From Camillea tinctor (Eukaryota > Ascomycota > Sordariomycetes > Xylariales > Xylariaceae): a DNA stretch of 30,297 nt. The notes below the pieces were generated by a model. That model saw nothing but the letters and a program-made list of their open reading frames with translations, made no database searches and was not told where the DNA came from. This document shows positions 10,201 through 20,965 of the stretch, in pieces (position 1 is the stretch's first letter; every line of letters starts with the position of its first letter). Both the position numbers and the translations under genes were made by a program. The stretch covers positions 1-30,297 of the forward strand of contig MU394176.1 in assembly GCA_022578605.1 (NCBI GenBank), written 5' to 3'.

Positions 10201-12763
10201 CGCTGTCTTGTCACTGAAGAAGTGCGCCCCTTCGGTGATCCGGCGGGGCCACATGACTCGAGGTTGCCGCTGACAGGTGAGATCTCGAACCACCACCAGT
10301 CTAGAAAGCTAGAGATATAGCTTCAGTAAGTAGGTCATCCCAGCCAACGAGGCCGCCTAAACTCAGGTTTTGAAACTATGCAAGACGACAGAGGATGAAG
10401 AGACATACTAACCCACCCCTATCTCATGCCCCCCCTCTCCCCCTCTCCCGCCGCTGCCTGTCTCGTATAGACTAAAGCACCAGAAAGCAGACAGATGTAC
10501 GGCCTGCCACACCAGCCGGCTGGCTAGCCTCCTCGTATTATTCCGAGAGGCAGGGTGGCTGCCAACATACTGCGATGTGTCATAGATTTTCTTTATGTCT
10601 TGCTTTCGTCCCGGCAGGCGGGTTTGCCAGCCCCCCTTGTTTACGGTTTTCCTTTTTTTTCTTCAGCTAGTGAAAGGTGGCTGTCAGTTCATCTGGTGAC
10701 ATGGCCCCTCAAGCCAGCCCTATCTATCTAGAGAGAGAGGTCTAGACTTGACTTCCCTCATTACCCACCTACGTACGTATCTAGGTGGACATGGGATGGG
10801 CTGGATATGGTAGCCTGGCTAGCCAGCTAGGAGTCAGAGGATCCTAGGAGAATGGGGGGAGGGGGGAGGTCAGCTTGTTCGTTCCGTCGCCAATGAGCAG
10901 AGTCCACACACCCCATGTTGAGTTGCTGTTCACGTGCCCGGACCCCTCGGATCGTAGGTGTTGTTCGGCATCGTCGAGGCTTGCCGTGGGGGTTTTACGG
11001 GATGAGCATGGATGGGCAGGTGGGTGATTACCTACGTTAGTCTTTTCCTACTGCTAGTCAATTCGTTCCACGTACTCATCGGGGAGGTGGGGAGGAGGGA
11101 AGTGATGTGCGTTGTTCCATCGTGAAGGGAGGATCCTAGGTATGGATGTTCCTCTCAGGCTGCAAGTTAAAATTTTGGAATGCTGCGAGTTGGGACCTTG
11201 CTGAGCTGTTATTGGCTGCCTCCACCAATGATTGTAATTCCCGTATTGTTGGATCGTTGGTTACATCTTGTTTTGCTTTTTTTTTTCAGCTATACACTAG
11301 AGGACGCCGCGTAAAAATTGCAATCCTCCATCAAAATCATCATCAACTAGCCTTCGTCAAGCCCACCTGCTCTACACCCTTTCTTCGGCGTCGACTTATT
11401 TCTCGGGGATTTGCTGGTTCGAGTGGAGAAAGCCAGCCCTATCTGTATGCGTGGGTGCGTGTGTCTACCTTCTCTCCGAGCAGCTGGTTCCTGGCTTATG
11501 CAGGTACTATGTAACCGTTCAGCTGACGTTGACGTTTCGCCCTAGACAATTCTCGGAACGGACGTGGGTACCAACCTGCATACTACTGGCTACAGAAAAC
11601 ACGACTAGGATGTCTCACTAGAGATAGTAAGACGAATAAACAATGGAGGTGAGATGTCATAATTTCTCTTCTAGAAGCCTGTGATCCATGAGGCTAACAC
11701 CAAGTGGCATGTGCCTTCGACAGAGGCTGGGATGGCTGGATCATCGAACGGGTCGTAATTCGTAGGGTGGCTTGAGGGAGCCAATTGTCAAGGTAGGCAG
11801 CCCCGAAGAGAAAAACAGTCAAAAAAATCACTGACGCTTGAGTACTCTGTTGCTTGGTTTATCATCTTATTCTCCGTGGCATATCATAGCACATCCTCTC
11901 CTCCGGGGACCTAATCATCGGGATTCACTTCTTCATTCAACCTTATACTGATAATGAGATGTTCATTCCCTGGCAAGAGGATTTGGGAAAATGCATGTCA
12001 GCTGTAGTTAGTTCGTCATCGTAACAGTAACCAATCAAACAAATTACCCATTCCAAATGGTATTTCCATATTATCCAAATATCGCATCCTCTTCGTAGCT
12101 TTAATTTTGGGCTGAAAGGAGCTTTTGTAACTAAACTATCTCTCATACTTTTTCCCAAGTTAGGGTCTCTCGCGCCGCGAGCAGGTAGGTAATCGGACAA
12201 CAATTCCTAAGCTGGTTTCTAAATGTTGTCCGAGTGAGGTTATACGAGAAGACTACTTGTTCCTTCGAGCAAGGTCCTGGCTAATTTTGTCTTCTTCCTC
12301 TATACGGCTTGATTCCAGCTGGACCAAAATCATCGGATCATGAGGTCTCTTGGCTCTTGGAGAACCACAACCAAAAGAAAAGGTATAAAATGCGCAAGTA
12401 AAATTGCAGTCATCAGTTCCTACGATGTTCTTTGGCTTTTGTACCCATGCCCTGAAGCCTTATCATTGCAAATGAGTTTTCTATGAGCTATAGCTTCCCT
12501 ATAATTCTGGTTCAAACGAATAACTAGTAAGAATGCCGATCCGGAGGATAAATCCAGAACGAGAAAGTGCTTCTTCCTGCAGTAAGTATTACAGCCCTGA
12601 GACACCTGATGAGCGGAGAGATATGTTCCTGGGGTACGGATCTTTAAACAAACACATTGCGGGGAGGAAGCATCTGCCCACATGGAGGCTCGAAAAAGGA
12701 GACCCCTATTATTATCACCATTCCAATATCCTCTCCCTTCTTGCCACAAAACAGTTCCTTTGT
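7293..12763. other. Gene-free interval, part 2
   Basis: No supportable gene in about 5.5 kb. Visible structure includes the CTACC/TTACC array at 8198-8222, a GTGTCT-like microsatellite near 9170-9195, two 12-bp perfect palindromes at 10512-10523 (CCAGCCGGCTGG) and 10815-10826 (CTGGCTAGCCAG), and an inverted repeat with 7-bp arms at 10765-10788 (CCACCTA/TAGGTGG). A CACGTG hexamer lies near 10932. The 122-codon ATG frame at 11146-11514 contains a splice-acceptor-like T run plus CAG but no known motif. Confidence 0.5.
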
Positions 12764-12781
12764 GGGGGGGGGGGGGGGGGG
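12764..12781 (+). repeat. Homopolymer of 18 G
   Basis: An uninterrupted run of 18 guanines lies in otherwise AT-rich intergenic DNA. It could fold as a G-quadruplex. Its length in the assembly should be treated with caution, because long G runs are error-prone in sequencing. Confidence 0.9.
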
Positions 12782-15700
12782 CTACACCTCACCTAGTGAG
12801 AATTTATCTATGGTAATATTAGGAAAGTTCATACTTAAGGCAAGTGCATCTCTACAGTATTGATCTAGAGATTTGATCGTTCATACTCCCCCTTTTCGCC
12901 TGAATATTCTATCTATATCCTAGTGTGGAGACATATGAATAGCAACAGGGCTTAGTGGGAAAGAAAGGAGCTTGGGAGGGTTTTTACAACTCTTTCGTCG
13001 AGAAAGACTGAAGAAGACTAAGAGAGAAATGGCCGGACATAGTCATTTTTAATTCATGATATAAATCATTGGTATTTCTTGCGAACCTTTTGAACAAATA
13101 TTTCGGGTGTATGTGATTCAGAAAAGGGTGCCCTCGCAGAACTTGAAAATATAGGTAGGTAAAGTAAAGTATGTGCTCCTCTTACAATACATCAACACAA
13201 TGAAAGCCTATACTGTGTTTGTCGATGTAGAATGGTTTTGCCAAAACGAGTGCCCTTTTATTTTACTTTTAATGTTATATATTAAAGGATATCGAAGCAA
13301 AACTTGGTTTCGTCTAGGTTACCCCAGTATACCCCCTTATCGTTCAACTCATTCTTCTACCCCGTTTTTTTGACAAGTAATCCTATACTGACTAGTTGAG
13401 GTTTCTCATTTGTTTGAGACCAAGTAGTAACACTAATAGATAGGAATATTACTACTGAATCAATATTGTTTAGTAGTACTCTTCCCAAAAATCGGCATCC
13501 TCTTACTGGCAATACTATTTGGTCCTTGGCTTTTGGTGTAGGTATCTTGCTCCCTAGGATATGTATAATTGACTACCTACTCCGTAGACAGCAACTTGGT
13601 GGGATGTTAGACTCCCCCCCTAGTTGTTCGAGAATGACTTTATATATATAATTCAGTAATAAACAAAGCTGGATAGTTTTATATATGAGGATAAATGAAC
13701 TAGTCTACTAATTCCAAAACACTCATAGACTAGATAATGCAACAACTTTAATACTTATTCTATGGCCCTCAACTTCTTGTACTTAACCACCTCTCTATTC
13801 TGAATTCATATCTGAGCATTACTGTAATGGGATATAACTAGATAGTGATCGTAATGAATGGTATCATGGGGTAGAGGTTCACTGTAAAATAGGTACATGT
13901 GAGCTGTGGACGCCCTGGACCCCTTTTCAGGAGATCCTCAGTAACCATTTTTTGTCTAATAATGATCGCTTGCTTCCTATCCTCCTCACTCTGCTGTGCA
14001 TCCTCTCGCTCACTTGATGATTTTTTGATCCATATGACTTAACTTTCAACATTTCATTTATCGTATTTATTTCATTTTAAAGCATTGGCAGTCTATGTTT
14101 CCATTTCCTCTCACACACTCTCTCGCTTTACACTAACGTAACCTCACTGATACTTTGTCATGACTGGCTAGACAAGAACGTGAGTAATCATGTTGTTATT
14201 GTTGAATCTGAGACTTGAGCTACAATTACCTATATTATTGTTATCTGTGCCTTGAAACACTTTCTTGTCCCCTACCAGATGTGTACTTCTATGTGCCTCA
14301 TAGACGCTTTTTCCATCCTGCCTGTTCTCGCTTTTCCAAATCAAAGATGAGAAAGGTGCAGGGCGAGATGTGCATATGGATAAGACCAAGAAAACTACTC
14401 TGTCTTTCTATGTATAACACTCAACTATAACCACGTTGTCTACCAACCTACCCATGAAGCAGGCCATTTTAGGAAGTCCATTATACCATCCCCTCTATGC
14501 TCACATCTCATTCCAGAGTACAAGATTTTAATATGTAGCGGGAGGGGGTTGCAGGGGGGGAATAGTACACTGAACCAGTGCGCTGTCTTGAGCTCTGGTA
14601 AAACACAGCACTTCCTTAAGCAAGCATCTAGGCATTACCAAGAAAGTTACGGCCCCTACGCCATCACACACATGTCTTCTCTTCTCTACCCCAAACCCCT
14701 TAATACCCTATATTAGGGTCAGTGCCTGCTGGTACCATCGTGTTCCTTCTCCTTTCTTACTCCCTATATTCCACACTAGATAGCACCCTTCCCCCTGAAC
14801 AAAGTCTATTGAAAGAGTGAAGAGAATAGATAACGAGTAAGTAAAAAGGAAGATAATAAACTCCCCTTCCCCCAACCTTCCCCTTCCTTCCCATTAAAAT
14901 AGGGGAAAGTAAAGATTAACCCTCCTCTTAATATAGTATAAATTTTGTTCGATGAACGTAACCTGTATACGTACGTACATATGTACCGACTCAAGATTAA
15001 TTGTTTAGATAGCTCCAAGAGTTCTGCTACCTCTCTATATAGCACTTGCTATATTAAGGATTACCTCCTTTCCCGCCACTTTTGCCCCACGGGAGCGCCG
15101 CCCAGACTCTGTTGGGTCATGAGATAAAGATAGCTACTTACCGGTTCAATATAAAGGATCGTGTATGCAGGAAGGAAGGGAGAAGGGTAAGCTAGCTACC
15201 TCATGCTTAGAATATTCGTGGAAGTATAAATAGGAGCATAATTCCCGAGATGGATCAAGGACTTAGATTCTCTTCAATCCCTCGAGACCACAGAGAATTA
15301 TTCGTTGAATACGAATCTCAATTCCAAACCCAATGGCCCTCTGTCGCAATACCCTACACTAAATTACTCACCCTTTCCTCCAGCAATGTTGATTTATTTA
15401 AAAGAGAGAAGAAAGTGAAGTAAAGAGGAAGAGAGCCCCCTTAAATTCGGAGAAGGTTAAGAAGGCCTCTCATACCAATACAACAAGTATAAACTCTGCC
15501 AGATCAACACATATGACCTACACACGTATGTACCTGCCTAAGGTTAGTTATTTGGGTAGGTTCCGGAAAGTTCTACATACAGAGTGCCTACCCCCTTTCC
15601 CTCCCTCCCCTTTCCTTTCCAATTATGTTTTCTCATCTCCCATCCTCATCTTTTCCCTGGTGCCACATTTCTCCTACCATACTTATACCACTTTGCCATG

Positions 15701-16777
15701 TTCGTATTTCACAGACGCAAACATGAAAAAGAAAAAAAAGAGTTATGGTCTAAAATATGTCCTCTCTCTATCCTCCATCTTCTCCATATATCCCATCTAT
15801 CCATCCTCCCTAGGTCAATCCGATCCACACGTATTATCCCACTCATAAGTTTTCTCAAGTCTCTAACACTATACCTATGGTCGCCTATTAGGTAGAGTGT
15901 AGGTTCTAGTGATATACGCAAGAGAAAAAGGGGATGTGGTGAGGTAACGTCGTTATATCCTAATTCATTTCATCGTTAGGCAGAGTATCAGTCAAGTCAT
16001 CCCAAAGAAAGAGATGGAGAGAAAAAAAAACATGAGTTGGTTATTATCATTATCTGTTGAGTAGGACGAAACCACGAGAGAGCCTTTTGTGTTTCCCTTT
16101 TCTGTCTTCTTCTTTTTCCCCTTGACCTAAGCCAAGGGTCTCCCAACCGCAACGATGACGACGGACAACATCCAGAAAAAAGTGACAGGCATCTTGCCTT
16201 CCTTCTCCCCCCTCTACTATCTCCCTTCTCTTTCTTGTCATATCTCTTTATGTTCAGTATATCTTCGCCTTCTTTTTCTTCTCGAAAAGCCGTCTCGTCA
16301 TCACCCCTCTCCCTTTCCTCACACCTCATCGAACTTTTCAACTAAATCATTATCAGGCAGTAACCGGAGTGGAACCCGCATACACACCCTCACTTCCGAG
16401 TGAAACAAGACACAATCCCTAGGAGAAACAATAAAAATATACATGAATAATCCTACACGGCCTACAGGTTTCACGAGCTAAGTTTTACCAAGAAACCCTT
16501 AAACCTGGTGGTGTCGAACAGCGTAGGTTAAAGTTGAACTAAGTAGCAAAAAAACGCCCCATGAATATGCCTCCTCGTCCCATTTGTGAAGTAACGATCG
16601 TTTTCCCGTACGTGGTTCAATCCAGAAAATCCCGTTGACTCCGCAATCAAGTCTGGAAAGGAAAAAAAACCACCCTAAGTTTTGGTATAGCGAATGTAAG
16701 CGCTCATAACGTGAATGCGAGGTAAAATTAAGTCCTTCGTTTTTTCATTTCGAGTTTTTTTCTTTCTTATTATCTCC
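12782..16777. other. Gene-free interval, part 3
   Basis: About 4 kb, AT-rich with many pyrimidine-rich patches (for example 15590-15660 and 16195-16330), and no supportable gene. TAGGTAGGTA lies at 13152-13161 and the perfect palindrome GTACATATGTAC at 14975-14986. The right end (roughly 16600-16777) is probably the 3' UTR and terminator region of the minus-strand SUR2 gene. Confidence 0.5.
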
Positions 16778-17959
16778 TCATTGAGTCTTGGCAGCCGCCT
16801 TCTTCTCTTCGGCTTCCAGGCTGTTGGCGGCATGTAGCTTCGCGCGCTCGTACTTCAGGGTAGTGTCGCCCTTCCAGTTGGTCCCCAAGAACTTATCCCA
16901 GAAAGTAAAGAATGGCTGAGAGAAGTTGGTCTTGATGCCCCAGCTCTGGTGGTGGATGTCGTGGTATGCTGCGTTGTTGCCGGTAATGCGCTGCATAGGA
17001 TCCCAGGGGAGCGCATAGCCGCAGTGGTCATCGACGGTCTTGATGGTGGAGAAGATGAAAAAGAAAATGCCCTGGCGTGCGGTCATGAAAGCGGCTTTGT
17101 AACCGAGACCGGCGCCCACGGTGTCGAGGAGGAACCCCTCGACGGGGTGGTTGTACAGAGCGCCATACGCATAAGGAACGTAGAGTCTGTGATGTCTCGA
17201 GTGAAACTTGGCTATGAAACAGTTAGCGCGTCATTTTGGGGATGGATGGATGGATGAGATCAAATGTATTAGCTTACCATAGAGCCACTTGTTCATGTGC
17301 ATGGCGCGGTGAAGGAAGTATTGCCAGGTGTCGAGGACGGTGGCGGCGACAACGATCTGGAGACCGGGGATGACGGCATAGTAGATGGCCTTGGCGACAA
17401 TCAGCTCCCAAGCGGCGAAAGCCGGAACGGTGGTTCCATTGGAGGTGTCGAGGCCGGAGGTGAGGAAGGGATAGTGACCGCCAGCCAGAGCGCCGGCTAG
17501 CAGGGGATGCGACACAGCCATGTTCTTAGAAATGGTGGCGGCGTTGAGTCCGAGCAATCCGAGCACAGCAGGCAGAGCTCTTTGCGCCAGGCGAACGCGA
17601 GTAGCCCAGACAGCAACGTCGTACTCCTCCATACCGGTCATCTGTGGCGGATCGGTATAGCCCAGAACGAAGGCCATGACGACCTGGATAACCTGCTGAA
17701 TGATGACATCGCGAAGAACTTCGGACAGGGTTGCTCGATTGCGCTGGGAGATCTCGGCGGGGGTGTGTAGACGATACTGCGGCCACAAATCGTAGATGTC
17801 GATGATGTGAAAGAAGGTGGAAACAATCCAGTAGGTGGCGATAGGAGCGAATATGGATAGGTAGAAGTCAGGGAACCACGAGATCAGGTCGGTGGTCTCG
17901 ACTAGGGTGTAAGAGGGTAGAGGAGGGAGGTCGGTGACCAAGGTCAGATTAGAAGCCAT
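16778..17959 (-). CDS. SUR2: Sphinganine C4-hydroxylase (sphingolipid C4-monooxygenase), Sur2 type
   Basis: Structure is complement(join(16778..17211,17278..17959)), 371 residues, close to the ~350 of yeast Sur2. It hydroxylates C4 of dihydrosphingosine or dihydroceramide in the ER membrane, yielding phytosphingosine-type bases for fungal ceramides and inositol-phosphoceramides. The three di-iron histidine clusters of the fatty-acid-hydroxylase/sterol-desaturase superfamily are intact: HRAMH (217-221), HSRHH (231-235) and HDIHH (311-315). KTVDDHCGYALPWDP, about 20 residues before the third cluster, is characteristic of Sur2 rather than Erg3/Erg25. Hydrophobic segments lie near residues 31-58, 88-105 and 190-215, and around 275. 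The 66-nt intron has a GTAAGC donor, perfect CTAAC branch and TAG acceptor. It splits a codon between the first and second histidine clusters. Unspliced RNA would encode a 242-residue product lacking two clusters. The tail is Ala/Lys/Glu-rich. The gene is divergent from TCTP across a 1.5-kb gap. Confidence 0.95.
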
Positions 17960-19130
17960 GACCGACGCCAGGCACGGGAGAGGATTTCTTTTACGATTAT
18001 CAATTGTGTGGCCAGTGCCGTGATAGTAGTAGTGGTAGTATAAGAAGCAAAGAGTTGTGCAAGTTAAAAAAAAAAGTTGTATTGAGAATTTATGAATAGT
18101 TGAAGGATTGTCGGGAAGTAGAAGTGAAAAGAAGAAGAGAGAGAAAAAAGTGTTGGTGTTTTAGCTTATTGTTTTATTACTGTGTTGTATTGCTGTAGGT
18201 TTAAAAAATAAAAAATAAAAATAAAAAAGGAGGGTGAGATAAATGCTTTTGGGGAAAAAGGTAAAATTATTATATTATTGCATCTGAGGTTGGAATTGGG
18301 GAGCGCGTTGCTTTGCCTTGTCTCTTTGCGTTGTGTTGCGTGAGATAGTTCTGCCACAAGGGGCGTTTTTTATTTTACTTATTATTTTATTCTTCTCTTT
18401 CTTTCTCTCTAAAGGGGCGGGTTGTCGTACATTATTATATCACTGCATGTAGGTGGAGCTGGCTATGTAGGTACAGTATGTACCTAACACTACGTACCTA
18501 CCTATGTACACTATTATATGTCAGCTTAGCTAAAGAAGTACCTAACTTAAACTTTCTTCACTGCACCTTTTTTTCCCCTTTTCTTTAACATTCCTTCCCT
18601 TCCTCCCCCCTATTTTACTTTTTCAAATATCAATTTCGTTAGTCCAATGGGTCCCGCGGGTTTTTCGAAGACCGAAGTCACCTGTTTCCTTTCCTGTCTC
18701 TACCGTCAAAACGGACGATGTCGGACAATCGGATTTAATGGCCTGATGTTTTTGCCAACACTTCCATTGGGAGTTGCCATATAAGTGATACCTAGTTTGG
18801 GGGATGTAAACATATGTATAGCTTGAGGTTAGTCTAAACGAGAGTAAAATACTTTTGCATTAGAAGTACTTATATACTACTACTCCGTACCCTACAAATG
18901 GAATTGATAGGTGATTCTCACTTTTGGTAGGTACAAAGATTCAATTGTCTGCCTTAACGCGTTTAATGAAGTACAATTTCCTTAGTAGACTTATGCATTA
19001 TGGGAACGCGTCTAATTCTCGGATCTTACTGTTTGCTCATTTCGTGCTTCGGCTTCCTTCGGGACCCGCGCGGTACCGGAGGCAAACCCTGAATTTATAG
19101 TTTGCTGCCTAATCTTTAAGGTTTTGCCTG

Positions 19131-19171
19131 CTTGCCAGGTCCCTCAGCTGCTTGCCTGACTCCTCCAGCTG
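19131..19171 (+). repeat. Imperfect tandem repeat in the TCTP upstream region
   Basis: Two directly adjacent units start with CTTGCC, carry TCC in the middle and end in CAGCTG: 19131-19150 (20 bp) and 19151-19171 (21 bp). The second also contains TGACTC, a Gcn4/Cpc1-like half site. They lie about 330-370 bases upstream of the TCTP start codon, so a paired transcription-factor site is plausible but unproven. Confidence 0.6.
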
Positions 19172-19369
19172 TCTGGTCCTGTCTAAGTCAGATCAAAATT
19201 CTAGATCTAATCAGTGGCGCGTGCACTAAGCCAGGATTGGCTTACTCCGTAGTCCCCCCTCGATTCAACCACTGATACCCCACTTCTGCTCTGCTAAAAT
19301 TTTGAGGGTCTGGCAGATTGAATTTCTGCCCCTCATTATTATTATATTATTCTCTTCGCTGAAGAAATT

Positions 19370-19501
19370 CCGCCTTTCTCTCTTTTCCCATCCATTCTCT
19401 CGGTGTCTGATCTCGTCTCCCTTCTCGCCTTTCATCAAGCCTATATCTTTCTGATATCTTTGTATCTATTCCTATCCTCCTATATCCTCAATACCGCCAA
19501 A
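19370..19501 (+). promoter_or_regulatory. Pyrimidine-rich leader/core promoter of TCTP
   Basis: The ~130 bases before the start are strongly C/T-rich, with an A/T-rich patch (attattatattatt-like) just upstream near 19336-19350. CT-rich stretches just before the transcription start are typical of highly expressed fungal genes. The start context CCAAAATG has A at -3, and no upstream ATG is visible in this stretch. Confidence 0.55.
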
Positions 19502-20392
19502 ATGATAATTTACCGGGTATGTCGCATCCCCCTCTCTCTCCTCCCCCCCCCCCTTCGTCCATATCATATCATATTATATTATATTATTTTCTTTTTGTTT
19601 TTCCAATATTTCATGCTAATTCGTATTTTCCAACTTTCGTAGGATGCCGTTTCCGACTCCAAGGACGAGCTTCTGTCCGACTCCTTCGATCTGAAGGAGG
19701 TTGACGGTGTTGCCTACGAGGCCGACTGTGCCATGATTGAGATTGGTGCCGTCAATGTTGGTACGTTACGTTGCGCGAAGAACCCTGGGGAATTATGATC
19801 GTTATCCCGTAGACGCTTCCCCTCTCCCAAGTATTACATTGCTAATTACCTTGTAGACACTGGTGCCAACGCTTCCGCCGAGGAGGCTGGCGAGGACCTT
19901 GACGACGGTGCCCAGAAGGTCAACAACATCATTCACTCGTTCCGTCTCCAGGCCACCAGCTTCGACAAGGCTTCCTACCTCTCTTATCTCAAGGGTAACA
20001 CATCCAATCCATCCATCTTGAATTCGGTCTGGGTTCGATGTTGGTCAATGGGCCTAACTTGGGAATATAGGATACATGAAGAAGGTTACCGAGCACCTTA
20101 AGAAGAAGGGTGCTTCCGCCGAGGAGGTCAAGGATTTCCAGACTAAGGCCCAGGCCTTCGCCAAGAAGATCGTCTCCAACTTCAAGGACTACGAATTCTA
20201 CACTGGTGAGAGCATGGACGTTGACGGAATGTGAGTGGCCATAGCAGCCGATCCCCTCTCCCAATCCTAGTTTCCCCATATAAATCAATGCTAAACTTAT
20301 ATTGCAGGGTTGTCCTTCTTAACTACCGCGAGGACGGTATCACCCCCTATGTTACCATCTGGAAGCACGGTGTGGACGAGATGAAGGTCTAA
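19502..20392 (+). CDS. TCTP: Translationally controlled tumor protein homolog (TCTP)
   Basis: Structure is join(19502..19516,19643..19760,19857..19994,20071..20230,20308..20392), 171 residues, the usual length. TCTP is an abundant cytosolic protein of the Mss4-like fold that associates with ribosomes and microtubules and is linked to growth and stress responses (yeast Tma19). Seen in sequence: N-terminus [18 protein letters not shown], first signature region [10 protein letters not shown] (46-55) in the flexible loop, the helical hairpin around [15 protein letters not shown], and the second signature ending in [13 protein letters not shown] followed by [11 protein letters not shown]. All four introns are short (126, 96, 76, 77 nt) with good donors (GTATGT, GTACGT, GTAACA, GTGAGT), and every junction restores the frame. 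The first exon codes for only five residues. The gene is convergent with the proline-rich gene downstream. Confidence 0.97.
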
Positions 20393-20965
20393 AAACTGGA
20401 CCTGATTCGCCTGGGGGAAGGAGAGGGATCTTACGGGATATTTATGAACCACGAGAAGATAAAAAAATAAATAAAGCAAAAAAGGAGAAGGGATGACGAC
20501 GTGCGACGCTTATTTTCTTTGTCCTTGAATGCATTATCCAGGCTCATTACATAGGTTAATTTCTATATTCAGCGCCCACCAACGCCGTGCGGATCTGCTG
20601 AAGCCTGATGATATATCTTAACCTGTCCCAGTCACTCTCTCTGTCTCTCTCTCTCTTATCCCCACTCTTTTTTGTTTTATGTGAAATCTAATTGGATACC
20701 CCAAGTGTAGTAGTCTAATTTCCCCTTATACCAGAAACCAATCAACCTTTCCAAGACCTCCAAAGGAAAAACCAAAACCAAAACCAAACATTGTCGAATT
20801 TCTTTTGTCTAACATGGTTTACTCCAAAACGTACTTTACTCCACTGATCCCAAACCCAGAAAATAATAATAATAGGGTAAGTAACATCCCAGCAGAGAAC
20901 ACAGAGAAAACTCTTCCTTCTCTCCCCTTTCTATCTGCTCTTGTTACACCGCTACCGCTACCGCC
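20393..20965. other. Convergent 3' region between TCTP and the proline-rich gene
   Basis: It holds the two 3' UTRs facing each other. A CT-dinucleotide run is present near 20633-20656, and a run of CCAAAA-like units at about 20768-20790. No gene is seen. Confidence 0.6.
20466..20475 (+). terminator. Overlapping AATAAA polyadenylation signals of TCTP
   Basis: Two AATAAA hexamers overlap in AATAAATAAA, about 75 bases after the TCTP stop, in an A-rich setting. This is a normal spacing for a fungal 3' UTR. Confidence 0.6.

Larger units (their letters stand above)
17960..19501. promoter_or_regulatory. Divergent promoter region between SUR2 and TCTP
   Basis: This 1.5-kb interval has no credible gene. 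The SUR2 side (17960-18420) is A/T- and purine-rich with no ATG visible in the first ~140 bases of the presumed leader. At 18468-18486 there is a perfect inverted repeat TAGGTACA-GTA-TGTACCTA, and TACCTACCTA follows at 18495-18504. Two ACGCGT hexamers lie at 18957-18962 and 19006-19011. The TCTP side carries a tandem repeat at 19131-19171 and a pyrimidine-rich leader at about 19370-19490. Confidence 0.6.

Noticed and set aside
10260..10310. Minus-strand GGTTCGAGATC resembling a tRNA B box
   Set aside because: The flanking bases do not form a 5-bp T-stem around a 7-base loop, and no A box or acceptor stem is found.
10711..11446. Shared AGCCAGCCCTATCT at about 10713 and 11432
   Set aside because: Only 14 bases match and the flanks differ, so it is not evidence for a repeat element.
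11146..11514. 122-codon ATG frame with an acceptor-like T run plus CAG inside
   Set aside because: No domain, signal peptide or conserved pattern visible. A chance frame is as likely; only transcript data could rescue it.
18166..18357. Possible upstream ORF in the SUR2 leader
   Set aside because: The frame begins with GTG, not ATG, and the peptide is low-complexity, so uORF control is unsupported.
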